From NCBI GenBank assembly GCA_964556005.1, contig CAZKUR010000102.1, positions 1 to 13,133 on the forward strand: a stretch of DNA of 13,133 nucleotides, in the 5' to 3' direction. Each line of letters opens with the position of its first letter. Position 1 is the first letter of the stretch. Source of the stretch: CAZKUR01 sp964556005 (lineage in GTDB: Bacteria > Bacteroidota > Ignavibacteria > Ignavibacteriales > Ignavibacteriaceae). Positions 7,012-13,133 of the stretch are shown here, in pieces. A program made the translations under genes and the position numbers. The notes under the pieces are model-generated. The model was not told the origin of the DNA, did no database searches, and saw nothing but the letters and a program-made list of their open reading frames with translations.

Positions 7012-8441
7012 ATTATATCTTCGCCGGGTTGAATTGGTGTAGAAGTATATTCTTCAATTTGCCTTACATGAGCAAGATTTTCGAAGCGCGCATATTCTTT
7101 TATGAACGCAAGCTTAATATCCCCGGTAGGACCGTTTCTTTGTTTACCGATAATTACTTCAGCTACTCCTTCAGTAGAACTTTGATCATCGGCAAAAGAT
7201 TTAATTCCGTAAAACTCTGGACGGTTAAGAAATATTACTACATCAGCGTCCTGCTCGATGGACCCTGATTCTCGCAAATCGGAGAGCATTGGCCTTTTTT
7301 CCTGCCGTGTTTCTACTGCCCTGTTTAGCTGGGCAAGCGCAACTACAGGAATATTCAACTCTTTTGCTAACGCTTTAAGCGATCGTGAGATATGAGAAAT
7401 TTCTCTTTCACGGCTTTCTGAACTTGCAGGCCCCTGCATCAACTGCAAATAGTCAATAAAAATAATTCCAATGTCATGCTCAACTTTTAATCTTCTTGCT
7501 TTTGCACGAATTTCTAAAATTGATTGCGCCGGAGTATCATCGACAAAAATCGGCGACTCAATTAATTTGTGCGCATTCTTGCTTAACTTCATTCCTTCTT
7601 CAGGAGGAAGCTTGCCGGTTCTAACACTATGAGCATTAAGCCTTCCTTCGGCGCATATCATCCTTATTATTAATTGCATTGTAGACATTTCAAGACTAAA
7701 GATTCCAACCGGGACTTTATGATCAATAGCTGCATTCCTCGCAAGTGTTAGGGCAAGGGCCGTTTTTCCCATGGATGGCCTGGCAGCTATAATTACCAAA
7801 TCTGATTTCTGAAACCCTCCTAAGTATTCGTCTAATTCATAAAAGCCAGTCGGGACGGAAAATCTCTGGTTAGATTTCGAATGAATTGCTTCGATATATT
7901 CGAGAGCATCCCTAACTGCCCTATCCATACTTACGAATGATTTTTTTAGATGCTTCTCGGTAATTTCAAAAATACTTCTTTCGGCGGAATCTAAAATCTC
8001 AAATGCGTCATCGGTACCTGAATAAGCGGATTTTGCAATTTGATGTGAGCTTGTTATAAGTCCGCGTAATATTTCTTTCTCAAGAATAATTTTTGCATGA
8101 AATTCAATATTTGCAGCCGAGGAAATATTCTGCGAAAGCTTGCTTAAATAAACCGCTCCTCCGACTTCTTCGATTTGTCCGCGTTTTTTTAATTCTTCGT
8201 AAAGCGTTACAGTATCAATTGGTTCCCCTGCCTCGAATAAAGATATCATTGAATCGAATATCAGTTTGTGTTCTTTAAGATAAAAGCTGTCGGAAGTTAA
8301 AAGCTCGATAGCTCTCGGCACAGCTTCTTTTTCAATCATCATCGCGCCGAGCACTGATGCTTCAATTTCCGGCGCCGATGGCGGTTTTACATCGGCGGGA
8401 ATTAATTTATCTATTCCGTTATTATTTTTTGTTTTGGCCAT
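7008..8441 (-). CDS. dnaB: Replicative DNA helicase DnaB
   Basis: This 477-residue hexameric 5'-3' helicase unwinds DNA at the replication fork and contacts primase. The N-terminal DnaB domain (about 22-125) carries SAPEIEASVLGAMM, and a linker follows. The RecA-like C-terminal domain has Walker A ARPSMGKTA (220-228, Lys226/Thr227), Walker B IIFIDYLQL (326-334), the QLNRAVETR stretch (371-379), SDLRESGSIEQDAD (387-400) and the arginine-finger region KQRNGPTG (433-440). Length is typical (E. coli 471) and no intein is present. No clear Shine-Dalgarno precedes the ATG. It is the first gene of a minus-strand group. A TTGACG at 8496-8501 lies upstream, but no -10 element at acceptable spacing was found. 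Confidence 0.97.
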   Translation of the reverse strand: MAKTKNNNGIDKLIPADVKPPSAPEIEASVLGAMMIEKEAVPRAIELLTSDSFYLKEHKLIFDSMISLFEAGEPIDTVTLYEELKKRGQIEEVGGAVYLSKLSQNISSAANIEFHAKIILEKEILRGLITSSHQIAKSAYSGTDDAFEILDSAERSIFEITEKHLKKSFVSMDRAVRDALEYIEAIHSKSNQRFSVPTGFYELDEYLGGFQKSDLVIIAARPSMGKTALALTLARNAAIDHKVPVGIFSLEMSTMQLIIRMICAEGRLNAHSVRTGKLPPEEGMKLSKNAHKLIESPIFVDDTPAQSILEIRAKARRLKVEHDIGIIFIDYLQLMQGPASSESREREISHISRSLKALAKELNIPVVALAQLNRAVETRQEKRPMLSDLRESGSIEQDADVVIFLNRPEFYGIKSFADDQSSTEGVAEVIIGKQRNGPTGDIKLAFIKEYARFENLAHVRQIEEYTSTPIQPGEDII

Positions 8442-8600
8442 GCTTAATGTTTATGAGATACAGATTTAAAATAAAAAAAATAATGATAAAAGAATCGTCA
8501 ATTATGAAGTTTAAGTTTTTTAATAACGAATATCTGCCCCAAGATTAACTTCCTTAAATGTCGTTAAAGAAATAAACTGCTTTTAATGAAATCAATGGAA

Positions 8601-8627
8601 CGCGGACGACGAGGATTACACGGATTT
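8601..8627 (+). repeat. Three imperfect 9-nt tandem units
   Basis: CGCGGACGA, CGAGGATTA and CACGGATTT follow one another with no gap, approximating a consensus CRCGGATTA. The pattern resembles the dispersed 'CGCGGATTT' repeat seen in intergenic regions of many environmental bacterial genomes. That comparison is from memory and not from a search. Confidence 0.6.
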
Positions 8628-8817
8628 TCACTAATTTACTCAAATTCTGATAGATTTAATTCATTTATAATGTCATCCTTTCGGTATTTGTATTCCCCCT
8701 CCTTCCTGATTCCTTTATAATAATTTCATGCTCGCAGAGTCCGGCGACCTTCAACATTTTATTCATCTTAATTTTCATTTAGTTTTCATTATATAACTCT
8801 CTTGTTTTTAGCCGAAA

Positions 8818-8890
8818 GCCCGAAGGGTTGACATTATTATAACCCATGCTTTCTAATAAGCAAATTAAAACCCTGAGGGGGTGAAATTAT
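8818..8890 (+). repeat. Pair of related direct repeat units around CCC(T)GAAGGG
   Basis: GCCCGAAGGGTTGACATTAT begins at 8818 and ACCCTGAGGGGGTGAAATTAT begins at 8870, a spacing of 52 nt. They share a small palindromic core followed by T-G-A-x-ATTAT, with one indel between them. Intervening AACCC (8841-8845) can also pair with GGGTT (8825-8829). On the minus strand the second unit begins just past the udg stop and could act as a weak hairpin followed by TTTTAATTT. Whether it terminates transcription is uncertain. Confidence 0.5.
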
Positions 8891-8892
8891 AT

Positions 8893-9690
8893 TTATTTCA
8901 GCTCATCATATAATTTTCTAAACTTCTGAACATCCTCCCAGCAGCCTTTTTTCCAGTTGGGATTTCTCAGGAGTGCAGCGGGATGATAGGTAACCATTGC
9001 TTTCATTTTTCCAAATTCAAAAATTTTCCCGCGCATATTAGTAAGTGAATCTCTCTTTTTCAAAAGTCCCTGCGCGGCAGTTAAGCCTAAACATAAAATT
9101 AATTTAGGTTTTATCAATTCAATTTGTTTCATTAAATAAGGCAGACATGCATCCATTTCTTCGGCTGTTGGCGCTCTATTTCCCGGAGGACGGCTTTTTA
9201 CGATATTAGCAATGTAAACTTCATCGCGTGTAAAATTAATTGCTTTTAAGATTTCGGTGAGTAATTGTCCGGCTCTTCCGACGAATGGTAATCCCTGTTT
9301 ATCCTCTTCTGCACCAGGACCTTCACCGATTACAATAACATCTGCATTAGGATTGCCCGAACCAAAAACATATTTATTTCTTCCCTCATGCAATAGGCAT
9401 TTTGTACAGTCTTTTGTCAGATTGTAAAGTTCAGTTAAGTTATCAGCTTTTTGCCAAGGTTCCTTGTCTTCAAAAAGTGAAGACGATTCTTCATGTTCAT
9501 ATTTTATTTTTTCAACCGGTTCGGATATAATGTTTGCCGGTTTTTCTTCTTTCGTTTTTTGTGTTTTGGTAGTTGTTTTTTTTGTTTGTTTTTTGACTGT
9601 AATAATTCCCTCCTCGAAAAGATAATCTCCGAAAATTTCTCTCTGGTCTAATAGTGCTTGATAAATTTTATTTTTGTAATTAGTAGACAT
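8893..9690 (-). CDS. Family 4 (Fe-S) uracil-DNA glycosylase
   Basis: This 265-residue enzyme removes uracil from DNA to leave an abasic site, a substrate for the Nfo encoded 4 kb away. The core (about 88-265) shows CTKC (95-98), the glycosylase motif GEGPGAEEDKQGLPFVGRAG (122-141), NIVKSRPPGNRAP (162-174) and motif 2 YHPAALLRNP (235-244). Cys95, Cys98, Cys182 and Cys200 fit the C-x2-C...C-x(14-17)-C pattern that binds a [4Fe-4S] cluster in this family. An extra Cys250 is near the end. The first ~85 residues are an extension: a short helical segment, then a Lys/Thr-rich linker (33-50), probably disordered. No strong Shine-Dalgarno is seen. It follows coaBC on the same strand but is separated from it by a palindromic element. 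Confidence 0.93.
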   Translation of the reverse strand: MSTNYKNKIYQALLDQREIFGDYLFEEGIITVKKQTKKTTTKTQKTKEEKPANIISEPVEKIKYEHEESSSLFEDKEPWQKADNLTELYNLTKDCTKCLLHEGRNKYVFGSGNPNADVIVIGEGPGAEEDKQGLPFVGRAGQLLTEILKAINFTRDEVYIANIVKSRPPGNRAPTAEEMDACLPYLMKQIELIKPKLILCLGLTAAQGLLKKRDSLTNMRGKIFEFGKMKAMVTYHPAALLRNPNWKKGCWEDVQKFRKLYDELK

Positions 9691-9741
9691 GTAAAAATGA
9701 AAATGTTACTTTGTTTTTTGCTAACTAATGAATAACAAATA

Positions 9742-9855
9742 GTCATTGCGAACGAGTTCTCGAGTGAAGCAATCTCGCTATTCATTTTTTCACAAAAAGA
9801 GATTACTTCACCCGACTACTGATGCTTTACAACATGAAGTCGGGTTCGTAATGAC
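9742..9855. mobile_element. MITE-like nested palindromic intergenic element
   Basis: This ~114-nt element has outer arms GTCATTGCGAACGAG (9742-9756) and CGGGTTCGTAATGAC (9841-9855), complementary at 12 of 15 positions. The inner arms TGAAGCAATCTC (9765-9776) and GAGATTACTTCA (9799-9810) are complementary at 11 of 12. A third perfect 7-bp stem, CCCGACT (9811-9817) with AGTCGGG (9838-9844), lies in the right half and competes with the outer arm. It contains no ORF. It resembles the 'GTCATTGCGAGCGAAGCGAAGCAATCTC' type of dispersed repeat found in many bacterial genomes; this is from memory. No target-site duplication is clear. Its gene-free position between coaBC and udg fits insertion into a once continuous operon. 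Confidence 0.65.
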
Positions 9856-9915
9856 AACATTACTTTGGAGACCACACTCAGTGCACCTTTGCATAACGAA
9901 ATAATACTAATTTAA

Positions 9916-11133
9916 CTAATTATTTTTGATTTTTAGAACTTCAGAGAGAATTTTATTTGCAGCCTGAAATTTTGATTGAAGCGGAAACTTAATATGTTTT
10001 TGATTTTTATGAATTACCGAAATTTTATTAGTGTCGAATTCAAAACCGCTTTCTTTATCTTTAAGAGAATTTAAGACAATCATATCGAGCTTTTTGGATT
10101 TCAATTTTTTCAGTGCATTAGCTTGTTCGTTATCGGTTTCCAACGCAAACCCGACAACTATTTTGCCTGTACTTTTTAAAGTGCCCAAAATATCATCGGT
10201 CAATTCCAATTTAATCTCACCAAACTTTTTATCTTTTTTGATTTTCTCTTTAGCAATTTTTTTAGGCTTATAATCGGCTACGGCAGCAGACATGATTAAT
10301 ATATCTGAATTTTTAATTTCATTGTCCACTGCGGTTTTCATTTCCAAAGCAGACCTAATATTTATAGTTTTAATTTCAGGGTAGGCAGTTTCGCTTGTCT
10401 GTCCCGTAACCAGAGTAACATTTGCACCTCTGAGAAAAGCAGCTTTGGCAATTGCAAATCCCATTTTGCCGGATGATCTATTCCCGATAAATCTTACTGG
10501 ATCGATATTTTCGTAAGTTGGCCCGGCAGTAACCAAAATATTTTTGCCGGTCAGATCATTTTTATAACCTGATAAAACTACTTCGACAGCATCTATTATT
10601 TTCTGAATATCTGCCAACCGCCCGGCGCCCTGCAGTCCGCTTGCAAGTTCTCCTTCTTCGGCATTCACAATATAAAACCCGAATTTCCTCAGTTTGTTAA
10701 TATTTTCTTTGGTGATTTTGTTTTCATACATATCAACGTCCGCTGCCGGAGCAATTACAATCGGAGACCGCGCAGCGCTTACCAAAGTTGTAAGTGCATT
10801 GTCAGCAAAGCCGTTTGCAATTTTCGCAACTGTATTAATAGTTGCAGGAGCTATTAAAATTAAATCTGCCCAAGCGGCAAGATCGATATGCCAGGTCGAA
10901 TAGTCGGTTCCGTTCTTCTGACTTTCGGGAAAGATATTAACTATAACTTTATTTTTCGAAAGAGTTGAAAGTGTGAGAGGCGCTATAAATTCAACGGCGG
11001 AGGGAGTCATTACTACTTTGACTTCCACTCCGCGTTTGATTAATTCCCTGGTAAGGTAACAGGATTTATATGCAGCTATACAACCTGTTACACCTAAAAT
11101 TATTTTTTTATTCTTAAAAATGTCATCCTGCAT
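9916..11133 (-). CDS. coaBC: Bifunctional phosphopantothenoylcysteine decarboxylase / phosphopantothenate-cysteine ligase
   Basis: This 405-residue protein carries out two consecutive steps of coenzyme A synthesis: CoaB joins cysteine to phosphopantothenate and CoaC decarboxylates the product with FMN. The CoaC half (1-~190) shows GVTGCIAAYKS (14-24), the active-site His82 in WHIDLAAWAD and PATINT (96-101). The CoaB half shows VTAGPTYENIDPVRFIGNRSSGKMG (201-225), AAVADYKP (283-290) and GFALETDN (328-335). Length equals E. coli Dfp (406). Two CoaC motifs differ from the E. coli form. The PAMN position reads PAAD (129-132), and the catalytic Cys158 equivalent is Ser165 in GELASG. A PAMD/LASG-like form may be normal for this phylum. 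It is fourth in the yicC-gmk-rpoZ-coaBC operon, 34 nt after rpoZ. No Shine-Dalgarno is evident. Confidence 0.96.
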   Translation of the reverse strand: MQDDIFKNKKIILGVTGCIAAYKSCYLTRELIKRGVEVKVVMTPSAVEFIAPLTLSTLSKNKVIVNIFPESQKNGTDYSTWHIDLAAWADLILIAPATINTVAKIANGFADNALTTLVSAARSPIVIAPAADVDMYENKITKENINKLRKFGFYIVNAEEGELASGLQGAGRLADIQKIIDAVEVVLSGYKNDLTGKNILVTAGPTYENIDPVRFIGNRSSGKMGFAIAKAAFLRGANVTLVTGQTSETAYPEIKTINIRSALEMKTAVDNEIKNSDILIMSAAVADYKPKKIAKEKIKKDKKFGEIKLELTDDILGTLKSTGKIVVGFALETDNEQANALKKLKSKKLDMIVLNSLKDKESGFEFDTNKISVIHKNQKHIKFPLQSKFQAANKILSEVLKIKNN

Positions 11134-11167
11134 TATAAAAAAAATTTAGATATTAATTGCAGAATAA

Positions 11168-11464
11168 TTATAAACCTTGCTTATACTCGTAAGGTACTTC
11201 ACCTTTAAGCAGTTCATTCAATGATTTTTTATGCGGTTTTTCACGGGTATCCATTTCGAGCGCTATCTTTAACTGGGCCGGGTTTTCAATATCTTCGCTG
11301 TCGTCTGTTTCTGCAGCCTGAGGAACCGTGGCTAGCATCGCATTAAATTCAATTTTATATTCGTCGTTTATTTGCCTTGCTCTTTTTGCGGCAACTATAA
11401 TTGCTTCATAAATATTTGCAGCACGTTCGTCTATTACTCTTAAATCGATCGGTACGATAGCCAT
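11168..11464 (-). CDS. rpoZ: RNA polymerase omega subunit (RpoZ/Rpb6 family)
   Basis: This 98-residue protein is the small RNA polymerase subunit that helps assemble beta' and is, in many bacteria, part of a ppGpp site. The conserved region is residues 16-32, ANIYEAIIVAAKRARQI, typical of the Bacteroidetes/Chlorobi version. The Glu/Asp-rich C-terminal half is variable. Its ATG overlaps the gmk stop by one base (TAATG), so the two are probably translationally coupled. The gmk-rpoZ-coaBC order is a familiar housekeeping arrangement, which supports the call despite the short conserved segment. Confidence 0.88.
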   Translation of the reverse strand: MAIVPIDLRVIDERAANIYEAIIVAAKRARQINDEYKIEFNAMLATVPQAAETDDSEDIENPAQLKIALEMDTREKPHKKSLNELLKGEVPYEYKQGL

Positions 11465-12042
11465 TAAGTATTCTCCTTGTTAATTAATTTTAAAATCAAA
11501 TTTTTGATATCGAAAATTGCTTTTTCTAAAACATCGTTGGTGACAAGATAATCAAAATTGTCCTTAAGCTTCAATTCCATTTTAGCTCTCTCAAATCTTC
11601 TCTGCAGCTCGATTTCATTTTCAGTCTTCCGGTTTTTTAACCTGCTAACCAGTTCCTCAAAACTTGGAGGAACTATGTAAATTAAATGTGCTGCAGGATA
11701 AATATTTTTAATTGAAAGAGCACCTTTGACATCGACTTCAAGAAGAACGGACTTGCCTTTATTAATATTTTCATCGACAAAGCTTTTGAAAGAACCGTAA
11801 TAATACCCGTAAAACTGTTCCCATTCGACGAATTCGTTGTTTTTTATTTTTTTTAAGAATTCCTCCTCGCTGATGAAGAAATAATCGGCTCCATCAACTT
11901 CATAATCTCTTTTTTTTCTTGTGGTTGCCGATACTGAAAAAACCAGCCCAGGTATATCTTTTAAAATGCTCTTTACAATTGTGGTTTTACCTGCACCGCT
12001 TGGCGCGGAAACAGCGATTACCGCTCCTTTTTGTTCTTTCAA
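11464..12042 (-). CDS. gmk: Guanylate kinase
   Basis: This 192-residue enzyme phosphorylates GMP to GDP with ATP. Seen directly are the P-loop SAPSGAGKTT (12-21), the GMP-binding region SVSATTRKKRDYEVDGADYFF (36-56) and LLEVDVKGA (100-108). It is slightly shorter than the E. coli enzyme (207) but complete. The start is TTG at 12040-12042: no ATG or GTG in this frame lies between the yicC stop and the P-loop region, and the protein begins the expected ~10 residues before the P-loop. It follows the yicC stop by 2 nt and overlaps rpoZ by 1 nt, so initiation probably depends on coupling; no strong Shine-Dalgarno is visible. Confidence 0.95.
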   Translation of the reverse strand: MKEQKGAVIAVSAPSGAGKTTIVKSILKDIPGLVFSVSATTRKKRDYEVDGADYFFISEEEFLKKIKNNEFVEWEQFYGYYYGSFKSFVDENINKGKSVLLEVDVKGALSIKNIYPAAHLIYIVPPSFEELVSRLKNRKTENEIELQRRFERAKMELKLKDNFDYLVTNDVLEKAIFDIKNLILKLINKENT

Positions 12043-12044
12043 AA

Positions 12045-12920
12045 CTACTCGATATTTTGAATTTGTTCTCGGATTTTTTCAACTTCCTCTTTAATTAAAA
12101 CAGAATTATGCGTAATGGAAATTGAAAAAGATTTGGAAGAAATTGTATTTGCTTCTCTATTCATTTCCTGGCTGAGAAAATTCAGTTTCCTCCCCGGTTC
12201 CTTGCTTTCATCAATACTTTCGCGGAAAAATTTAATATGGCTTTTCAGTCTAACACACTCTTCCGTAATGTCGGCCCTTTCGGCAATAAAAGCAAGTTCG
12301 GTTTCAAGCCTGTCGTTATAGTCGGTAATGTTTTCAACAAGGCTTTTCATCCGTTCTTTTATTTTATCGTAATATTCTGTTAAACTTGTAGAAGCATCCT
12401 CTTCAATCAAAAATATTTTTTCTTCAATTATTTTCAATCTTTTTAAAAGATCTTTTTTAAGCTCACCCCCCTCATTTTTCTTCATAATTAGAAGCTGATC
12501 CAAAGCAGAGTTTAAGGAAGATTTTATTAATTCGAAATCATCTTCGCTCACTTCTTCGCTGCTTTGAGCAAACATTTCGGGTTTTTGAAGCAGATGTTCC
12601 AGCTTGACCTTTTCGGTTAATTTGGCCGACCTTCGAACTTCTTTAATAAACGATATATAATCTTTTAATTTATCTTTATCGAGAACCGGGATATTGTCTG
12701 CTTTACCTTCCCTGCTTAATTGAATAAACACGCTAAGCTTGCCGCGGTTTATTTTTTTCTTAATTTCTTCGCGAAGCTCATATTCTTTATTCATCAAACC
12801 TGCGGGCAATTTCATGAATATATCAAGGTAACGGCTGTTAACGCTTTTAACTTCAGCCTCCGCAGATGTATTATTTTTTTTGGCTACACCTTTGCCGTAG
12901 CCTGTCATACTATAAATCAT
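12045..12920 (-). CDS. yicC: YicC/YloC family endoribonuclease
   Basis: This 291-residue protein belongs to the YicC family, whose E. coli and B. subtilis members are metal-dependent endoribonucleases. Seen directly are the N-terminal MIYSMTGYGKG, the EVKSVNSRYLDI stretch (23-34), the C-terminal ERADITEECVRLKSHI (213-228) and GRKLNFLSQEMNREANTI (243-260). The middle (about 130-200) is Lys/Glu-rich and probably helical. Length matches the family (E. coli 287). The first ATG is chosen because family members start two to four residues before MTGYG. It is the first gene of the yicC-gmk-rpoZ-coaBC operon. A candidate promoter lies about 30-55 nt upstream. Confidence 0.95.
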   Translation of the reverse strand: MIYSMTGYGKGVAKKNNTSAEAEVKSVNSRYLDIFMKLPAGLMNKEYELREEIKKKINRGKLSVFIQLSREGKADNIPVLDKDKLKDYISFIKEVRRSAKLTEKVKLEHLLQKPEMFAQSSEEVSEDDFELIKSSLNSALDQLLIMKKNEGGELKKDLLKRLKIIEEKIFLIEEDASTSLTEYYDKIKERMKSLVENITDYNDRLETELAFIAERADITEECVRLKSHIKFFRESIDESKEPGRKLNFLSQEMNREANTISSKSFSISITHNSVLIKEEVEKIREQIQNIE

Positions 12921-12947
12921 AACAAAAAAAATTAAAAAAGAACGTTT

Positions 12948-12976
12948 AAAATAAGGATTTTTATGATAGACAGCAA
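12948..12976 (-). promoter_or_regulatory. Candidate promoter of the yicC-gmk-rpoZ-coaBC operon
   Basis: On the minus strand TTGCTG (12971-12976) is followed after 17 nt by TATTTT (12948-12953), the same -10 and spacing as the proximal rRNA promoter. Transcription would start near 12941, about 20 nt before the yicC ATG. Position and spacing are good, but the sequence is AT-rich, so chance matches are common. Confidence 0.45.
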
Positions 12977-13133
12977 AAATTTTTAAATCGTTAAATGGGA
13001 AACCTAAAGATGGCTTCTTTATTCCAAAAACTTAAAATTTTACTTTCAATTTTATTCTTCTTAAAAATAAATTTTCAATTAGAGGAAAGAAATCATCTTT
13101 TATACTTATCATTTTAGAATTAAAATAATCTTA

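Larger units (their letters stand above)
8442..8892. other. 451-nt gene-free region between udg and dnaB with short repeats
   Basis: No credible gene is seen. It holds the dnaB upstream region (8442-8560, AT-rich), a 9-nt periodic repeat (8601-8627), unstructured T-rich sequence, and two related CCC-GAAGGG-type units (8818-8840 and 8870-8890) next to the end of udg. The GC-richer patches stand out from the surrounding AT-rich sequence. Confidence 0.7.

Noticed and set aside
8442..8505. dnaB promoter built on TTGACG at 8496-8501
   Set aside because: The nearest TATTTT (8468-8473) is 22 nt away, too far, and the correctly spaced hexamer is only a T-run.
8357..8548. Plus-strand ORF spanning the dnaB start
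   Set aside because: Most of it is antisense to dnaB, and its tail runs through AT-rich intergenic DNA with no family resemblance.
8601..8890. CRISPR array in the udg-dnaB gap
   Set aside because: The repeats are too short, imperfect and either contiguous or only two in number; there are no regular spacers and no cas genes.
12995..13117. Plus-strand small ORF of 40 codons with a hydrophobic stretch
   Set aside because: It has no Shine-Dalgarno, is in very AT-rich sequence where Leu/Phe/Ile runs arise by chance, and matches nothing recognisable. It cannot be excluded as a small membrane peptide.

Overview
The window looks like ordinary chromosome from an AT-rich member of the Bacteroidetes/Chlorobi group, most likely an Ignavibacteria-like lineage. 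The evidence is the 5' end of a 16S rRNA gene, a boxA reading GTTCTTTGAAAA, a short RpoZ of the Bacteroidetes/Chlorobi type, and the gene order yicC-gmk-rpoZ-coaBC. The 16S similarity and lineage are judged by eye, not by a search. All genes except nfo are on the minus strand.

Layout from left to right. (1) 1-335: the first ~330 nt of a 16S rRNA gene on the minus strand. Its leader and promoter region (336-828) holds two TTGACA-type promoters, a boxA and two leader hairpins. (2) 829-4062: a minus-strand cell-envelope/polysaccharide operon transcribed as Gly-rich outer-membrane protein, then rfbB (dTDP-glucose 4,6-dehydratase), then an SLBB-repeat export-type protein. (3) 4063-4213: a divergent intergenic region with an inverted repeat just before the strong ribosome binding site of nfo (endonuclease IV, plus strand, TTG start). 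(4) 5200-8441: dnaB, a DUF1460 cysteine peptidase/amidase-like secreted protein overlapping it by 4 nt, and an unrecognised acidic protein with a five-cysteine cluster and a C-terminus resembling the SSB tip. (5) 8442-8892: a gene-free stretch with two kinds of short repeat. (6) 8893-9690: a family 4 (Fe-S) uracil-DNA glycosylase. (7) 9742-9855: a nested palindromic, MITE-like element. (8) 9916-12920: a tight housekeeping operon yicC-gmk-rpoZ-coaBC with a candidate promoter at 12948-12976. The last ~210 bases hold no convincing gene.

How the genes fit together. The left operon supplies a nucleotide-sugar intermediate and a probable outer-membrane/periplasmic export component. The middle carries the replicative helicase. 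Two base-excision repair enzymes are present: UDG removes uracil and Nfo cleaves the abasic site. The right operon makes GMP kinase, RNA polymerase omega, the CoA biosynthesis enzyme CoaBC and the YicC RNase. I found no CRISPR array, tRNA, transposase, prophage or clear defence system. The most interesting candidates are the SSB-tip-like tail of the 5200-6018 protein, the palindromic intergenic element, and the substituted active-site motifs in CoaBC.
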